DNA of 5,359 nucleotides from Methylobacterium sp. (GTDB taxonomy: Bacteria; Pseudomonadota; Alphaproteobacteria; Rhizobiales; Beijerinckiaceae): positions 1-5,359 of the forward strand of contig JAJKJG010000224.1 in the NCBI GenBank assembly GCA_021154065.1. Direction: 5' to 3'. Under the pieces are notes generated by a model, which worked only from the letters and a program-made list of their open reading frames with translations, was not told the origin of the DNA and searched no databases. How positions within the stretch are numbered: position 1 is the stretch's first letter; each line of letters begins with the position of its first letter. Position numbers and translations under genes: made by a program. Of this stretch, positions 1 through 5,359 are shown in pieces.

Positions 1-78
1 ATGCCCTGGATCGACCCGAGCGTGTTCAAGAAGGCGAAGCGCGAGGATACGACGAAGCAGGGCGAGTTCAAGCTTTGA
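1..78 (+). CDS. 3' end of an unidentified protein (partial)
   Basis: Frame 1 is open from the first base and ends at TGA 76-78, giving a 25-residue Lys/Glu/Asp-rich stretch that ends GEFKL. The first codon is ATG, but the window edge falls there, so this could equally be an internal Met of a longer gene. The charged composition resembles a hydrophilic C-terminal tail. It does not resemble the MurB C-terminus usually found upstream of ddl in alphaproteobacteria, and I do not recognise the family. Its stop overlaps the proposed hicA TTG start as TTGA (75-78), the same arrangement as the other tight junctions here. That supports it being a real coding end co-transcribed with hicA. Function unknown. 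Confidence 0.4.
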   Translation: MPWIDPSVFKKAKREDTTKQGEFKL

Positions 79-293
79 GCGCGGCCGCGCCCAAAGTCCG
101 CGATGTCATCCGGATGCTTGAGGCGGACGGTTGGTTCCGGGTTGCCATGCGGGGCAGTCACAGGCAGTACAAACACGCAATAAAAGCGGGCCGGGTCACG
201 GCCGCTGGGAAGCTGTCGGACAACATCGCCCCTGGGACAATGAACAGCATTCTGAAACAGGCCGGCCTCAGGCTCCCGAAGGAGGGCGGATGA
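75..293 (+). CDS. hicA: HicA family toxin (mRNA interferase) of a type II toxin-antitoxin system
   Basis: This is a 72-residue protein of typical HicA length. HicA toxins are small dsRBD-fold proteins that cleave mRNA and tmRNA in a translation-independent way and are neutralised by HicB. Recognisable family features in order are the helix VRDVIRMLEADGW (residues 8-20), the core GSHRQYKH (27-34) carrying the expected catalytic His29, a beta strand with GRVT (39-42), and the C-terminal APGTMNSILKQAGL (52-65). The proposed start is TTG at 75, overlapping the upstream stop as TTGA. No ATG precedes the first helix, and the first internal ATG (Met14) lies inside it and would truncate the fold. A weak GGGCGAG element lies shortly upstream. 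The stop overlaps the hicB start region at ATGA 290-293, so toxin and antitoxin are translationally coupled. The active-site His and the fold motifs are intact, so the toxin looks functional by sequence. Activity itself is inference. Confidence 0.9.
   Translation: MSAAAPKVRDVIRMLEADGWFRVAMRGSHRQYKHAIKAGRVTAAGKLSDNIAPGTMNSILKQAGLRLPKEGG
279..285 (+). promoter_or_regulatory. Strong Shine-Dalgarno of hicB
   Basis: AAGGAGG is a near-perfect anti-16S match lying inside the last codons of hicA. It sits 7 bases before ATG 293 and 4 bases before ATG 290. The better spacing favours 293 as the main start. The site is much stronger than anything in front of hicA, which uses TTG. The sequence therefore suggests that antitoxin is translated more efficiently than toxin. 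Confidence 0.8.
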
Positions 294-499
294 TGCGTTA
301 TGCGGTCGTCATCGAAAAGGCGGGACAAAACTATTCCGCCTATGTGCCCGACCTTCCCGGCTGCGTTGCGACGGCTCCGACCGTCGAGGCGGTCGAGACC
401 GAGATTCGAGCGGCTATCCGTTTTCACCTCGAAGGCTTGAAGGAAGACGGGCTGCCCGTTCCCGAACCGACGAGCCGGGCGGAATACGTCGAGGCTTGA
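293..499 (+). CDS. hicB: HicB family antitoxin (short form, type II)
   Basis: This 68-residue protein has the partly degraded RNase H-like fold of HicB antitoxins, which bind HicA and block its active site. The family pattern is clear: the strand RYAVVIEKA (residues 2-10), the signature YVPDLPGC (17-24), the helix with IRAAIRFHLEGL (38-49), and the tail EDGLPVPEP (51-59) typical of the family. It ends soon after that tail, so the C-terminal HTH or ribbon-helix-helix domain of longer HicB proteins is absent. It therefore probably does not bind an operator by itself. Two tandem in-frame ATGs (290 and 293) are possible starts. 293 is chosen for its 7-base spacing from AAGGAGG, while 290 would add one Met and overlap the hicA TGA as ATGA. 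The partner toxin is the gene immediately upstream, and the order toxin then antitoxin is the usual hicAB order. Confidence 0.9.
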   Translation: MRYAVVIEKAGQNYSAYVPDLPGCVATAPTVEAVETEIRAAIRFHLEGLKEDGLPVPEPTSRAEYVEA

Positions 500-569
500 T
501 GGCCTGCCGCCTTGCATTCTCCGGCCGCGAATGGAATGAGCCGCCTGATTGATCGGTTCAGCCGGGGTT

Positions 570-576
570 GAGGGGG
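570..576 (+). promoter_or_regulatory. Ribosome binding site of ddl
   Basis: GAGGGGG precedes ATG 581, with the GAGG part centred about 9 bases upstream. An in-frame TGA at 569-571 overlaps the site, and no ATG, GTG or TTG lies between that stop and 581, so the ddl start is fixed. The rest of the 81-bp hicB-ddl gap shows no convincing -35/-10 pair and no terminator with a T-run. Read-through from hicAB into ddl is therefore plausible. Confidence 0.65.
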
Positions 577-580
577 TCTG

Positions 581-1510
581 ATGCCAGCGCAAAAACACGT
601 CGCGGTCCTGATGGGCGGCTGGTCCGCCGAACGGGAGGTTTCGCTCAACTCCGGGCGCGCCTGCGCCAGGGCGCTGGAAGGGCAGGGGTACCGGGTCACG
701 CCGATCGACGTGCAGCCGGACATCGCGCGGGTGCTGCCGGGGATCGGGGCGGATGTCGTCTTCAACGCCCTGCACGGGCGCTTCGGCGAGGACGGGACGA
801 TCCAAGGGCTCCTCGAACTCCTGCGCATGCCCTACACCCACTCCGGCGTGCTCGCCTCCGCGCTCGCCATGCAGAAGGACCAGGCCAAGGTCATCATGAA
901 GGCCGCGGGCGTCGCGGTCGCGGCGGGCGAAAAAATTAATCGCTTCGAGGCGGCCAAGCGCCACGTCCTACCCCCGCCTTACGTCGTCAAGCCGGTGAGC
1001 GAAGGCTCCTCGTGCGGCGTCATCATCGTGCGCGAAGAGCGCTCGCATCCGCCCCAGGAACTCCTGCGCGAGGACTGGGCCTTCGGCGATCAAGTGCTTG
1101 TGGAAAAATACGTTCCCGGCCGCGAGCTGACCTGCGCCGTCATGGGCGGCCGGGCGCTCGGCGTCATCGACATCCGCCCCGCGACGGGGGTGTTCTACGA
1201 CTACGACGCGAAGTACGCCAAGGGGGGATCGATTCACGTTCTGCCCGCCGAACTTAAACCAAATATTTACCAACGGGTCCAAGAGTTGGCGTTAACAGCG
1301 CACCAAGCGCTCGGTTGTCGGGGCGTCAGCCGCGCCGACCTCAGGTACGACGACACGCCGGATGGGTCCGGGGATCTCGTCGTCCTTGAGGTCAACACGC
1401 AGCCCGGCATGACCGAGACGAGCTTGGTGCCCGAGTTGGCGGCCCATGCGGGCTATGCGTTTGGCGAGCTTGTGCGATGGATTGTGGAGGACGCTTCCCT
1501 GGACAGATGA
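581..1510 (+). CDS. ddl: D-alanine--D-alanine ligase
   Basis: Cytoplasmic ATP-grasp ligase (EC 6.3.2.4) joining two D-alanines with ATP hydrolysis. The dipeptide is added to UDP-MurNAc-tripeptide by MurF. At 309 residues it matches the DdlB class. In order, the sequence shows the N-terminal loop GGWSAEREVSLNSG (12-25), HGRFGEDG (65-72), the ATP-grasp strand VVKPVSEGSSCGV (135-147), VEKYVPGRELT (174-184), YDYDAKY (206-212), and the C-terminal EVNTQPGMTETSLVP (270-284). By alignment from memory with E. coli DdlB, the catalytic residues are Glu17, Ser143, Tyr212 and Ser281, the ATP-contacting Lys is Lys137, and the metal ligands are Asp253, Glu270 and Asn272. All are present. The Tyr of AKY and the Ser of SLVP indicate a D-Ala-D-Ala rather than D-Ala-D-Lac enzyme. 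An upstream in-frame stop fixes the start. The stop overlaps the ftsQ start as ATGA (1507-1510). A locally AT-rich stretch lies within it near 1249-1308. Confidence 0.97.
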   Translation: MPAQKHVAVLMGGWSAEREVSLNSGRACARALEGQGYRVTPIDVQPDIARVLPGIGADVVFNALHGRFGEDGTIQGLLELLRMPYTHSGVLASALAMQKDQAKVIMKAAGVAVAAGEKINRFEAAKRHVLPPPYVVKPVSEGSSCGVIIVREERSHPPQELLREDWAFGDQVLVEKYVPGRELTCAVMGGRALGVIDIRPATGVFYDYDAKYAKGGSIHVLPAELKPNIYQRVQELALTAHQALGCRGVSRADLRYDDTPDGSGDLVVLEVNTQPGMTETSLVPELAAHAGYAFGELVRWIVEDASLDR

Positions 1511-2445
1511 CAGCCGCTCCGGCCGGGGCCGGCGCTGCGGTCGCCTGGCCCCAGCCGAGCGCTCCCGCTTTTCTCTCCCTCCTCGCCTTCAAGCTCCCCC
1601 GCCTGTCCCGCCGGAAATCCGTCGTCGCGCCGCTGAGCCGCCGGCTGCCGCGCTTTCTCGGCACGGGCCTGACGTTCGCCTTCTTCGGTGCGGTCGCGAT
1701 CACCGGCTGCGTGATCAACGGCCAATACCAGGCCTTCCGCGAGCAGTACGGCGAACCGCATCATGTGCTCGCCCGCGCCCTGGGACTGGGGATCGCGCGC
1801 GTCACGATCTCGGGCCTCGATCAGATGCGGGAGGCCGAGGTGCTCGCCGCGGCGGGCGTGTCGCCCAAGGTCTCGCTGGCGTTCCTCAGCGTCGCCGAAA
1901 CGCGCGACCGCCTGAAGAGGGAGCCGCTGATCCAGAGCGCGTCGGTCCGCAAGCTCTATCCCAACGAGTTGACGATCGCCTTGACCGAGCGCCAGCCTCA
2001 TGCGCTCTGGCAGCACGACGGCGAGTTGTTCGTCATCGCCGCCGATGGAACCGTCGTCGACCGGATGCGGGACGACCGTTTCGCGAACCTGCCGCTCGTC
2101 GTCGGCGACCAGGCCAACGCGCGCACCAAGGACTACCTCGCCCTGCTCGACGCGGCGGGTCCGCTGAAGCCGCGGATCAGGGCCGGGACCCTCGTCTCCG
2201 GGCGGCGCTGGACGCTCAAGATGCAGAACGGCATCGACGTCCGCCTGCCGGAACTGGGCGCGGCCGAAGCCGTGGCGCGCCTCGTCAAGCTCGATCGCGA
2301 GCAAAAGCTCCTCGACAAGGACGTGATCGCGGTCGACCTGCGCATGCGCGACCGCATCGTCGTCCGGCTGACCGAAGAGGCCGCCTCCGCCCGCGCCGAA
2401 TCGATGAAGAAGAAGCTCACTCGCGGCAAAGGGGTCGAAACATGA
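1507..2445 (+). CDS. ftsQ: Cell division protein FtsQ
   Basis: Bitopic inner-membrane divisome protein that with FtsL and FtsB links the cytoplasmic Z-ring to septal peptidoglycan synthesis (FtsW/FtsI). From ATG 1507 it is 312 residues. It has an Ala/Pro-rich, then basic, cytoplasmic N-terminus (1-49, with RLSRRK and SRRLPR), a single membrane segment at about 50-71 (positive-inside), a periplasmic POTRA domain at about 97-164 (from VTISGLDQM to LTERQPHALW, including the typical VRKLYPNELTIALTERQP), and an FtsQ-type beta domain at about 165-290 (with DGTVVDR and LPLVVG). The tail is strongly basic (KKKLTRGKG). The start at 1507 is chosen because its ATG overlaps the ddl TGA. ATG 1477, in the same frame with GGCGAG 8 bases upstream, would add 10 residues and cannot be excluded. 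Its stop overlaps the ftsA start as ATGA (2442-2445). Overall similarity is moderate, as is normal for FtsQ; the identification rests on architecture plus position between ddl and ftsA. Confidence 0.95.
   Translation: MTAAPAGAGAAVAWPQPSAPAFLSLLAFKLPRLSRRKSVVAPLSRRLPRFLGTGLTFAFFGAVAITGCVINGQYQAFREQYGEPHHVLARALGLGIARVTISGLDQMREAEVLAAAGVSPKVSLAFLSVAETRDRLKREPLIQSASVRKLYPNELTIALTERQPHALWQHDGELFVIAADGTVVDRMRDDRFANLPLVVGDQANARTKDYLALLDAAGPLKPRIRAGTLVSGRRWTLKMQNGIDVRLPELGAAEAVARLVKLDREQKLLDKDVIAVDLRMRDRIVVRLTEEAASARAESMKKKLTRGKGVET
2428..2434 (+). promoter_or_regulatory. Ribosome binding site of ftsA
   Basis: AAAGGGG lies within the last codons of ftsQ, 7 bases before ATG 2442. It selects this ATG as the ftsA start rather than any start in the much longer open frame upstream, which is only an out-of-frame shadow of ftsQ. 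The ATGA overlap at 2442-2445 supports translational coupling. Confidence 0.7.
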
Positions 2446-3770
2446 GCCTTTTGCGCCAAGGCCTGACGCCCCGTCTGAGGCCGCTGTCCTCGTGCAAGAG
2501 CGCGACCTTGTCCGTGCTGGACATCGGCACGAGCAAGATCGTCTGCCTCGTCGCGCAGCTTCAGCCCGCCGGAACGCCGGAGGCGCTCCGCGGGCGCACC
2601 CACTTGGCGCGGGTCATCGGCATCGGCCATCAGCGCTCCCTCGGCCTGAAGGGCGGCGCGGTGGTCGATCTGGAGGCCGCCGAGGGCGCGATCCGTCAGG
2701 CGATCCATTCGGCCGAGCGGATGGCCAAGGTCGAAATCCAGTCGGTGATCGTCAACCTCACCGGAGGGCGGCTCGGCTCCCAGCATTTCAACGCCGCCGT
2801 CGGCGTGCGCGGCGGACCCGTCGCGCCCTCGGACCTCCATCGGGTTCTGGAAGCCGCGAGCGCCCATAGCCTGCGCCCCGGCCGCGCCGTGCTGCACGCC
2901 ATGCCGACCGGGTTCTCGCTCGACGCGCAAGCGCACATCCTCGACCCGTCGGGCATGATGGGCGAGAAGCTCGGGGTCGATCTCCACGTCGTCACCGCCG
3001 AGGCCGCCGCCGCCCGCAACCTGATGCTGGCCGTCGAGCGCTGCCACCTCGGCGTCGAGGCCGTGATCGCCACGCCTTACGCCGCCGGCCTGTCGTCCCT
3101 CGCCGACGACGAGGCCGAGATGGGCTGCGTCGTGGTCGATTTGGGCGGCGGCACGACCAGCGTCGGCGTGTTCGCCAAGAGCAATCTCGTTCACGTCGAT
3201 GGGTTCGCGGTCGGCGGCCACCACGTCACCATGGACATCGCGCGCGGACTCACGACGCGCGTGGCCGATGCGGAGCGGCTCAATACGCTGTACGGCTCGG
3301 CGATCGCGACGGACTCGGACGAGCGCGACATCGTGGCCGTGCCGCAGGTCGACGAGGACGAGCGCGACGTGCCGAACCATCTGCCGAAGTCGCACCTCGT
3401 CCGCATCATCAAGCCGCGGGTCGATGAGATCTTGGAACTTGTGCGCGACCGGCTGAAGAACGCCGGCTTCGCGGCGCACGCCGGGCGGCGCGTGGTCCTC
3501 ACCGGCGGCGCCAGCCAGCTCGTCGGCCTTCCCGAACTCGCCCGCCGCATTCTTCAGGGCCAGATCCGGATCGGCCGGCCGCTCGGGATCAAAGGACTGC
3601 CGGAGGCCGCGAAGGGACCCGCCTTCTCGGCCGCGGTCGGGCTCCTGGTCTATCCGCAAGTCGCGCACATCGAGCACTTCGAGCCGCGCGCGGGCGGGCT
3701 TTTCGCCGGGACGGGAACGGACGGCGGCTATCTGTCGAAGGTCGGCCGCTGGATTCGGGAGAGTTTCTGA
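2442..3770 (+). CDS. ftsA: Cell division protein FtsA (actin-like FtsZ membrane anchor)
   Basis: Actin/Hsp70-fold ATPase that polymerises on the inner membrane, binds the FtsZ C-terminal peptide and recruits later divisome proteins. It is 442 residues, within the alphaproteobacterial range. Nucleotide-site motifs are present: phosphate-1 VLDIGTSKI (25-33), phosphate-2 [13 protein letters not shown] (231-243), and the adenosine motif [17 protein letters not shown] (351-367). Between phosphate-1 and phosphate-2 lies the FtsA-specific 1C subdomain (roughly 95-180, from [11 protein letters not shown] to [17 protein letters not shown]). An acidic segment at 291-310 ([20 protein letters not shown]) matches the variable loop usual in this class. 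The last 15 residues (428-442, ending [10 protein letters not shown]) form the C-terminal amphipathic membrane-targeting helix. The start is ATG 2442, overlapping the ftsQ stop and preceded by AAAGGGG. Nothing appears truncated or mutated. A 92-bp gap separates it from ftsZ. Confidence 0.97.
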   Translation: MSLLRQGLTPRLRPLSSCKSATLSVLDIGTSKIVCLVAQLQPAGTPEALRGRTHLARVIGIGHQRSLGLKGGAVVDLEAAEGAIRQAIHSAERMAKVEIQSVIVNLTGGRLGSQHFNAAVGVRGGPVAPSDLHRVLEAASAHSLRPGRAVLHAMPTGFSLDAQAHILDPSGMMGEKLGVDLHVVTAEAAAARNLMLAVERCHLGVEAVIATPYAAGLSSLADDEAEMGCVVVDLGGGTTSVGVFAKSNLVHVDGFAVGGHHVTMDIARGLTTRVADAERLNTLYGSAIATDSDERDIVAVPQVDEDERDVPNHLPKSHLVRIIKPRVDEILELVRDRLKNAGFAAHAGRRVVLTGGASQLVGLPELARRILQGQIRIGRPLGIKGLPEAAKGPAFSAAVGLLVYPQVAHIEHFEPRAGGLFAGTGTDGGYLSKVGRWIRESF

Positions 3771-3780
3771 CGTCGCGTTC

Positions 3781-3798
3781 GGCGGTGGGGCAGCCGCC
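3781..3798 (+). repeat. Small GC-rich inverted repeat 1 in the ftsA-ftsZ gap
   Basis: GGCGG (3781-3785) pairs with CCGCC (3794-3798). A T-G wobble extends it to 6 bp, with a loop of GGGGCA. It starts 10 bases after the ftsA stop. No T-run follows, so it does not look like an intrinsic terminator. It may be an mRNA 3'-end stabiliser or processing structure, or chance in GC-rich DNA. Confidence 0.35.
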
Positions 3799-3801
3799 TG
3801 A

Positions 3802-3828
3802 GTTGGGTCAACGGCGCCGGCCGGGCGC
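3802..3828 (+). repeat. Inverted repeats 2 and 3 in the ftsA-ftsZ gap
   Basis: Two adjacent short symmetries lie about 35-60 bases before ftsZ. GTTG-GGT-CAAC spans 3802-3812, and GCGCC-GGCCG-GGCGC spans 3814-3828 (5-bp perfect arms, 5-base loop). The second could form an RNA hairpin ending 19 bases before the ftsZ Shine-Dalgarno. There is no T-run. Either a protein-binding site or an RNA structure is possible, and both are unproven. Confidence 0.35.
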
Positions 3829-3847
3829 AGGCAACGAAAGAGGCCAC

Positions 3848-3854
3848 GAGAGGG
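3848..3854 (+). promoter_or_regulatory. Ribosome binding site of ftsZ
   Basis: GAGAGGG lies 8 bases before ATG 3863. The spacing is good and the next codons encode the canonical alphaproteobacterial FtsZ N-terminus, so the start is secure. No clear sigma-70 -35/-10 pair was found in the 92-bp gap. If ftsZ has its own promoter, it may lie within ftsA. Confidence 0.65.
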
Positions 3855-3862
3855 CTAAGATC

Positions 3863-5359
3863 ATGGCAATCAGTCTCCAAGCTCCGGACATCCGGGAACT
3901 CAAGCCGCGCATCACGGTGTTCGGGGTCGGCGGCGCGGGCGGAAACGCCGTCAACAACATGATCGATTCCGGCCTCATCGGCTGCGAATTCGTCGTGGCC
4001 AACACCGACGCCCAGGCGCTGACCTCGTCGCGGTCCGAGCGCATCATCCAGATGGGCCTCGCCGTCACCGAGGGCCTCGGCGCCGGCTCGCAGCCGGATG
4101 TCGGCCGCGCCGCCGCCGAGGAGGTGATCGACGAAATCCGCGATCAGCTCTCGGGCGCGCACATGGCCTTCATCACCGCCGGCATGGGCGGGGGCACCGG
4201 CACGGGCGCGGCTCCGGTCATCGCCCGCGCGGCGCGCGACCTCGGCATCCTCACGGTCGGCGTCGTCACCAAGCCCTTCCAGTTCGAGGGCGTGCGGCGC
4301 ATGCGCACCGCCGAAGCCGGCATCAACGAGCTGCAGCAGTCCGTCGACACGCTGATCGTCATTCCGAATCAAAACCTGTTCCGCATCGCCAACGAAAAGA
4401 CGACGTTCGCGGACGCCTTCGCGTTGGCCGACCAGGTGCTGTTCTCGGGCGTGGCCTGCATCACCGACCTGATGGTCAAGGAGGGCCTGATCAACCTCGA
4501 TTTCGCCGACGTGCGCGCGATCATGCGCGGCATGGGCAAGGCGATGATGGGCACCGGCGAGGCGACCGGCGAGAAGCGCGCCAACAGCGCCGCCGAAGCG
4601 GCGATCGCCAATCCGTTGATCGACGACGTGTCCATGAAGGGCGCGCGGGGCCTGCTCATCTCGATCACCGGCGGACGCGACCTCACGCTCTACGAAGTCG
4701 ACGAAGCGGCGACGCGCATCCGCGAGGAGGTCGACCAGGACGCCAACATCATCCTGGGCGCGACCTTCGACGAGAGCATGGAAGGCATCATCCGGGTGTC
4801 GGTCGTGGCGACCGGCATCGACCAGGCTTTGATCGCGCAAGCGCCCGAAATCTCGGCCACCGAGCAGCGCATCGCCGAGGTCGCCGAGCGCCTTCGCGCC
4901 GAAGCGCGGGCCCGCGCCTCGCAGAGCGTTCCATCCTTGCGTCCCTCCGTTCCCATCGAGCAGGCGATCGCCCGGCCGGTCGAGCCGGCTCCGGTCGCCC
5001 AGGAGGCCGCGCCCACTCCCGGTCCGTCCTTCGAGGCGCCGCGGACGGAGGCGCCGGTTCAGCCCATCGTTCGCGACAACGTCGTGCTGACGCCGGCGCA
5101 GCCGAAGCAGGCGATGGCTTATGAGCCGCCGCCGTCCTTGCATCCAGTTCGGGAGGAGCCTCCGCTGTCGTCGGCGCTGTTCCTTCCGCCGCAGGCCGAA
5201 CGCGCCGTCATGCGGCCGCCCCGGATGCCGCGCGTGGAGGAACTGCCGCTTCCGGCGCAACGGGAGATTCGCGCGCAGCGGGGCGAGGCCGACATGCCGG
5301 GCCAAATGCACGCCCAAATGCACACCCATGAACATAAGCGCATGACGCTTCTCCAGCGC
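3863..5359 (+). CDS. ftsZ: Cell division protein FtsZ (tubulin-like GTPase), C-terminus cut by the window
   Basis: Cytoplasmic GTPase that polymerises into the Z-ring and treadmills to organise septal wall synthesis. 499 codons are present and the frame is still open at the edge. The N-terminus [17 protein letters not shown] leads into the GTP-binding domain: [12 protein letters not shown] (21-32), NTDAQAL (47-53), and the tubulin signature GGGTGTG (109-115). The T7 synergy loop NLDFAD (211-216) supplies the catalytic acids Asp213 and Asp216 (E. coli Asp209 and Asp212). The second globular domain runs to about residue 320. A long low-complexity linker rich in Pro, Ala, Glu and Gln follows (about 330-475), then a Met/His-rich patch (478-491) and HKRMTLLQR at the edge. 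In alphaproteobacteria that segment comes shortly before the FtsA-binding C-terminal peptide, so little is probably missing. The linker length is normal for the class, where FtsZ often exceeds 500 residues. It lies 92 bp downstream of ftsA with its own ribosome binding site. Confidence 0.98.
   Translation, partial: MAISLQAPDIRELKPRITVFGVGGAGGNAVNNMIDSGLIGCEFVVANTDAQALTSSRSERIIQMGLAVTEGLGAGSQPDVGRAAAEEVIDEIRDQLSGAHMAFITAGMGGGTGTGAAPVIARAARDLGILTVGVVTKPFQFEGVRRMRTAEAGINELQQSVDTLIVIPNQNLFRIANEKTTFADAFALADQVLFSGVACITDLMVKEGLINLDFADVRAIMRGMGKAMMGTGEATGEKRANSAAEAAIANPLIDDVSMKGARGLLISITGGRDLTLYEVDEAATRIREEVDQDANIILGATFDESMEGIIRVSVVATGIDQALIAQAPEISATEQRIAEVAERLRAEARARASQSVPSLRPSVPIEQAIARPVEPAPVAQEAAPTPGPSFEAPRTEAPVQPIVRDNVVLTPAQPKQAMAYEPPPSLHPVREEPPLSSALFLPPQAERAVMRPPRMPRVEELPLPAQREIRAQRGEADMPGQMHAQMHTHEHKRMTLLQR
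5300..5323 (+). repeat. 12-bp in-frame tandem duplication in the ftsZ linker
   Basis: GGCCAAATGCAC (5300-5311) is followed directly by GCCCAAATGCAC (5312-5323), with 11 of 12 bases identical. The next 12 bases (ACCCATGAACAT) are a much weaker match, about half. In the ftsZ frame the two copies give two Gln-Met-His motifs, followed by THEH. The unit is a multiple of three, so the duplication preserves the frame. Confidence 0.7.

Noticed and set aside
131..292. N-terminal extension of hicB to ATG 131
   Set aside because: It lies out of frame inside hicA. HicB homology begins at the RYAVVIEK strand right after ATG 293, preceded by a strong Shine-Dalgarno.
500..580. Possible promoter in the hicB-ddl gap (TTGCAT near 512 with AATGAG near 535)
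   Set aside because: Spacing is 17, but both boxes match the consensus poorly. It is no better than chance.
930..940. A-run plus TTAAT inside ddl as a further CtrA half-site
   Set aside because: It is a single TTAA with no partner at 7 bases. A few TTAA are expected by chance in a window of this size even at high GC.
158..964. 268-residue minus-strand open frame across hicAB and ddl
   Set aside because: It is antisense to three recognisable proteins and spans gene boundaries, with no family signature.
1446..2441. 332-codon upstream extension of the ftsA frame, which would give a 774-residue protein
   Set aside because: The region is the out-of-frame reading of ftsQ, Arg/Pro-rich and without domains. 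FtsA starts at ATG 2442 with its own ribosome site and an ATGA overlap.
2133..3677. 514-residue minus-strand open frame opposite ftsQ and ftsA
   Set aside because: It is antisense to two conserved genes, with low-complexity shadow composition and no plausible motif.
3781..3828. Intrinsic terminator after ftsA
   Set aside because: The stems are only 5-6 bp and neither is followed by a T-run.
3728..5335. 535-residue minus-strand open frame opposite ftsZ
   Set aside because: It is antisense to a canonical ftsZ. Its Arg/Gly/Asp/His-rich composition is the usual shadow of GC-rich codons, and no domain is recognisable.
1..5359. tRNA, rRNA, CRISPR array, insertion-sequence ends or integrase attachment site
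   Set aside because: Almost all bases are in recognised coding genes. I saw no spaced direct repeats, transposase motifs, terminal inverted repeats or cloverleaf pattern.

Overview
The window is a GC-rich stretch, about two-thirds G+C or more, of an alphaproteobacterial division and cell-wall (dcw) cluster, read entirely on the plus strand. The best clues to the organism are the gene order ddl-ftsQ-ftsA-ftsZ, an FtsZ with a long proline-rich C-terminal linker and the segment HKRMTLLQR near its end, and an FtsA ending in the amphipathic helix [10 protein letters not shown]. Together these point to Alphaproteobacteria, probably Hyphomicrobiales (Rhizobiales). The genus cannot be read from this sequence.

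Layout: (1) positions 1-78 are the 3' end of an unrecognised gene. (2) Positions 75-499 are a small type II toxin-antitoxin pair, hicA (mRNA-interferase toxin) then hicB (short antitoxin). (3) Positions 500-580 are a short gap carrying the ddl ribosome binding site. (4) Positions 581-1510 are ddl (D-alanine--D-alanine ligase). (5) Positions 1507-2445 are ftsQ (divisome POTRA protein). (6) Positions 2442-3770 are ftsA (actin-like FtsZ tether). (7) Positions 3771-3862 are a gap with two small GC-rich inverted repeats. (8) Positions 3863-5359 are ftsZ (tubulin-like GTPase), cut by the window edge after 499 residues.

How the genes work together: Ddl makes the D-Ala-D-Ala dipeptide that MurF adds to the peptidoglycan precursor. 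FtsZ assembles the Z-ring, FtsA anchors it to the inner membrane, and FtsQ links the early ring to the septal wall-synthesis machinery through the FtsQ-FtsL-FtsB complex. The genes are packed tightly. Four successive junctions overlap by exactly four bases (TTGA or ATGA), which suggests translational coupling. The chain is broken before ddl (81 bp) and before ftsZ (92 bp). The break before ftsZ fits the usual need to make far more FtsZ than FtsQ or FtsA.

The core genes are conventional and appear intact. The unusual element is the HicAB pair directly upstream of ddl, where alphaproteobacteria normally carry murB. Lesser points are an AT-rich patch inside ddl, the structured ftsA-ftsZ gap, and a Met/His-rich duplication near the end of the FtsZ linker. 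I did not find a new multi-gene system. The long minus-strand open frames are GC-bias shadows.
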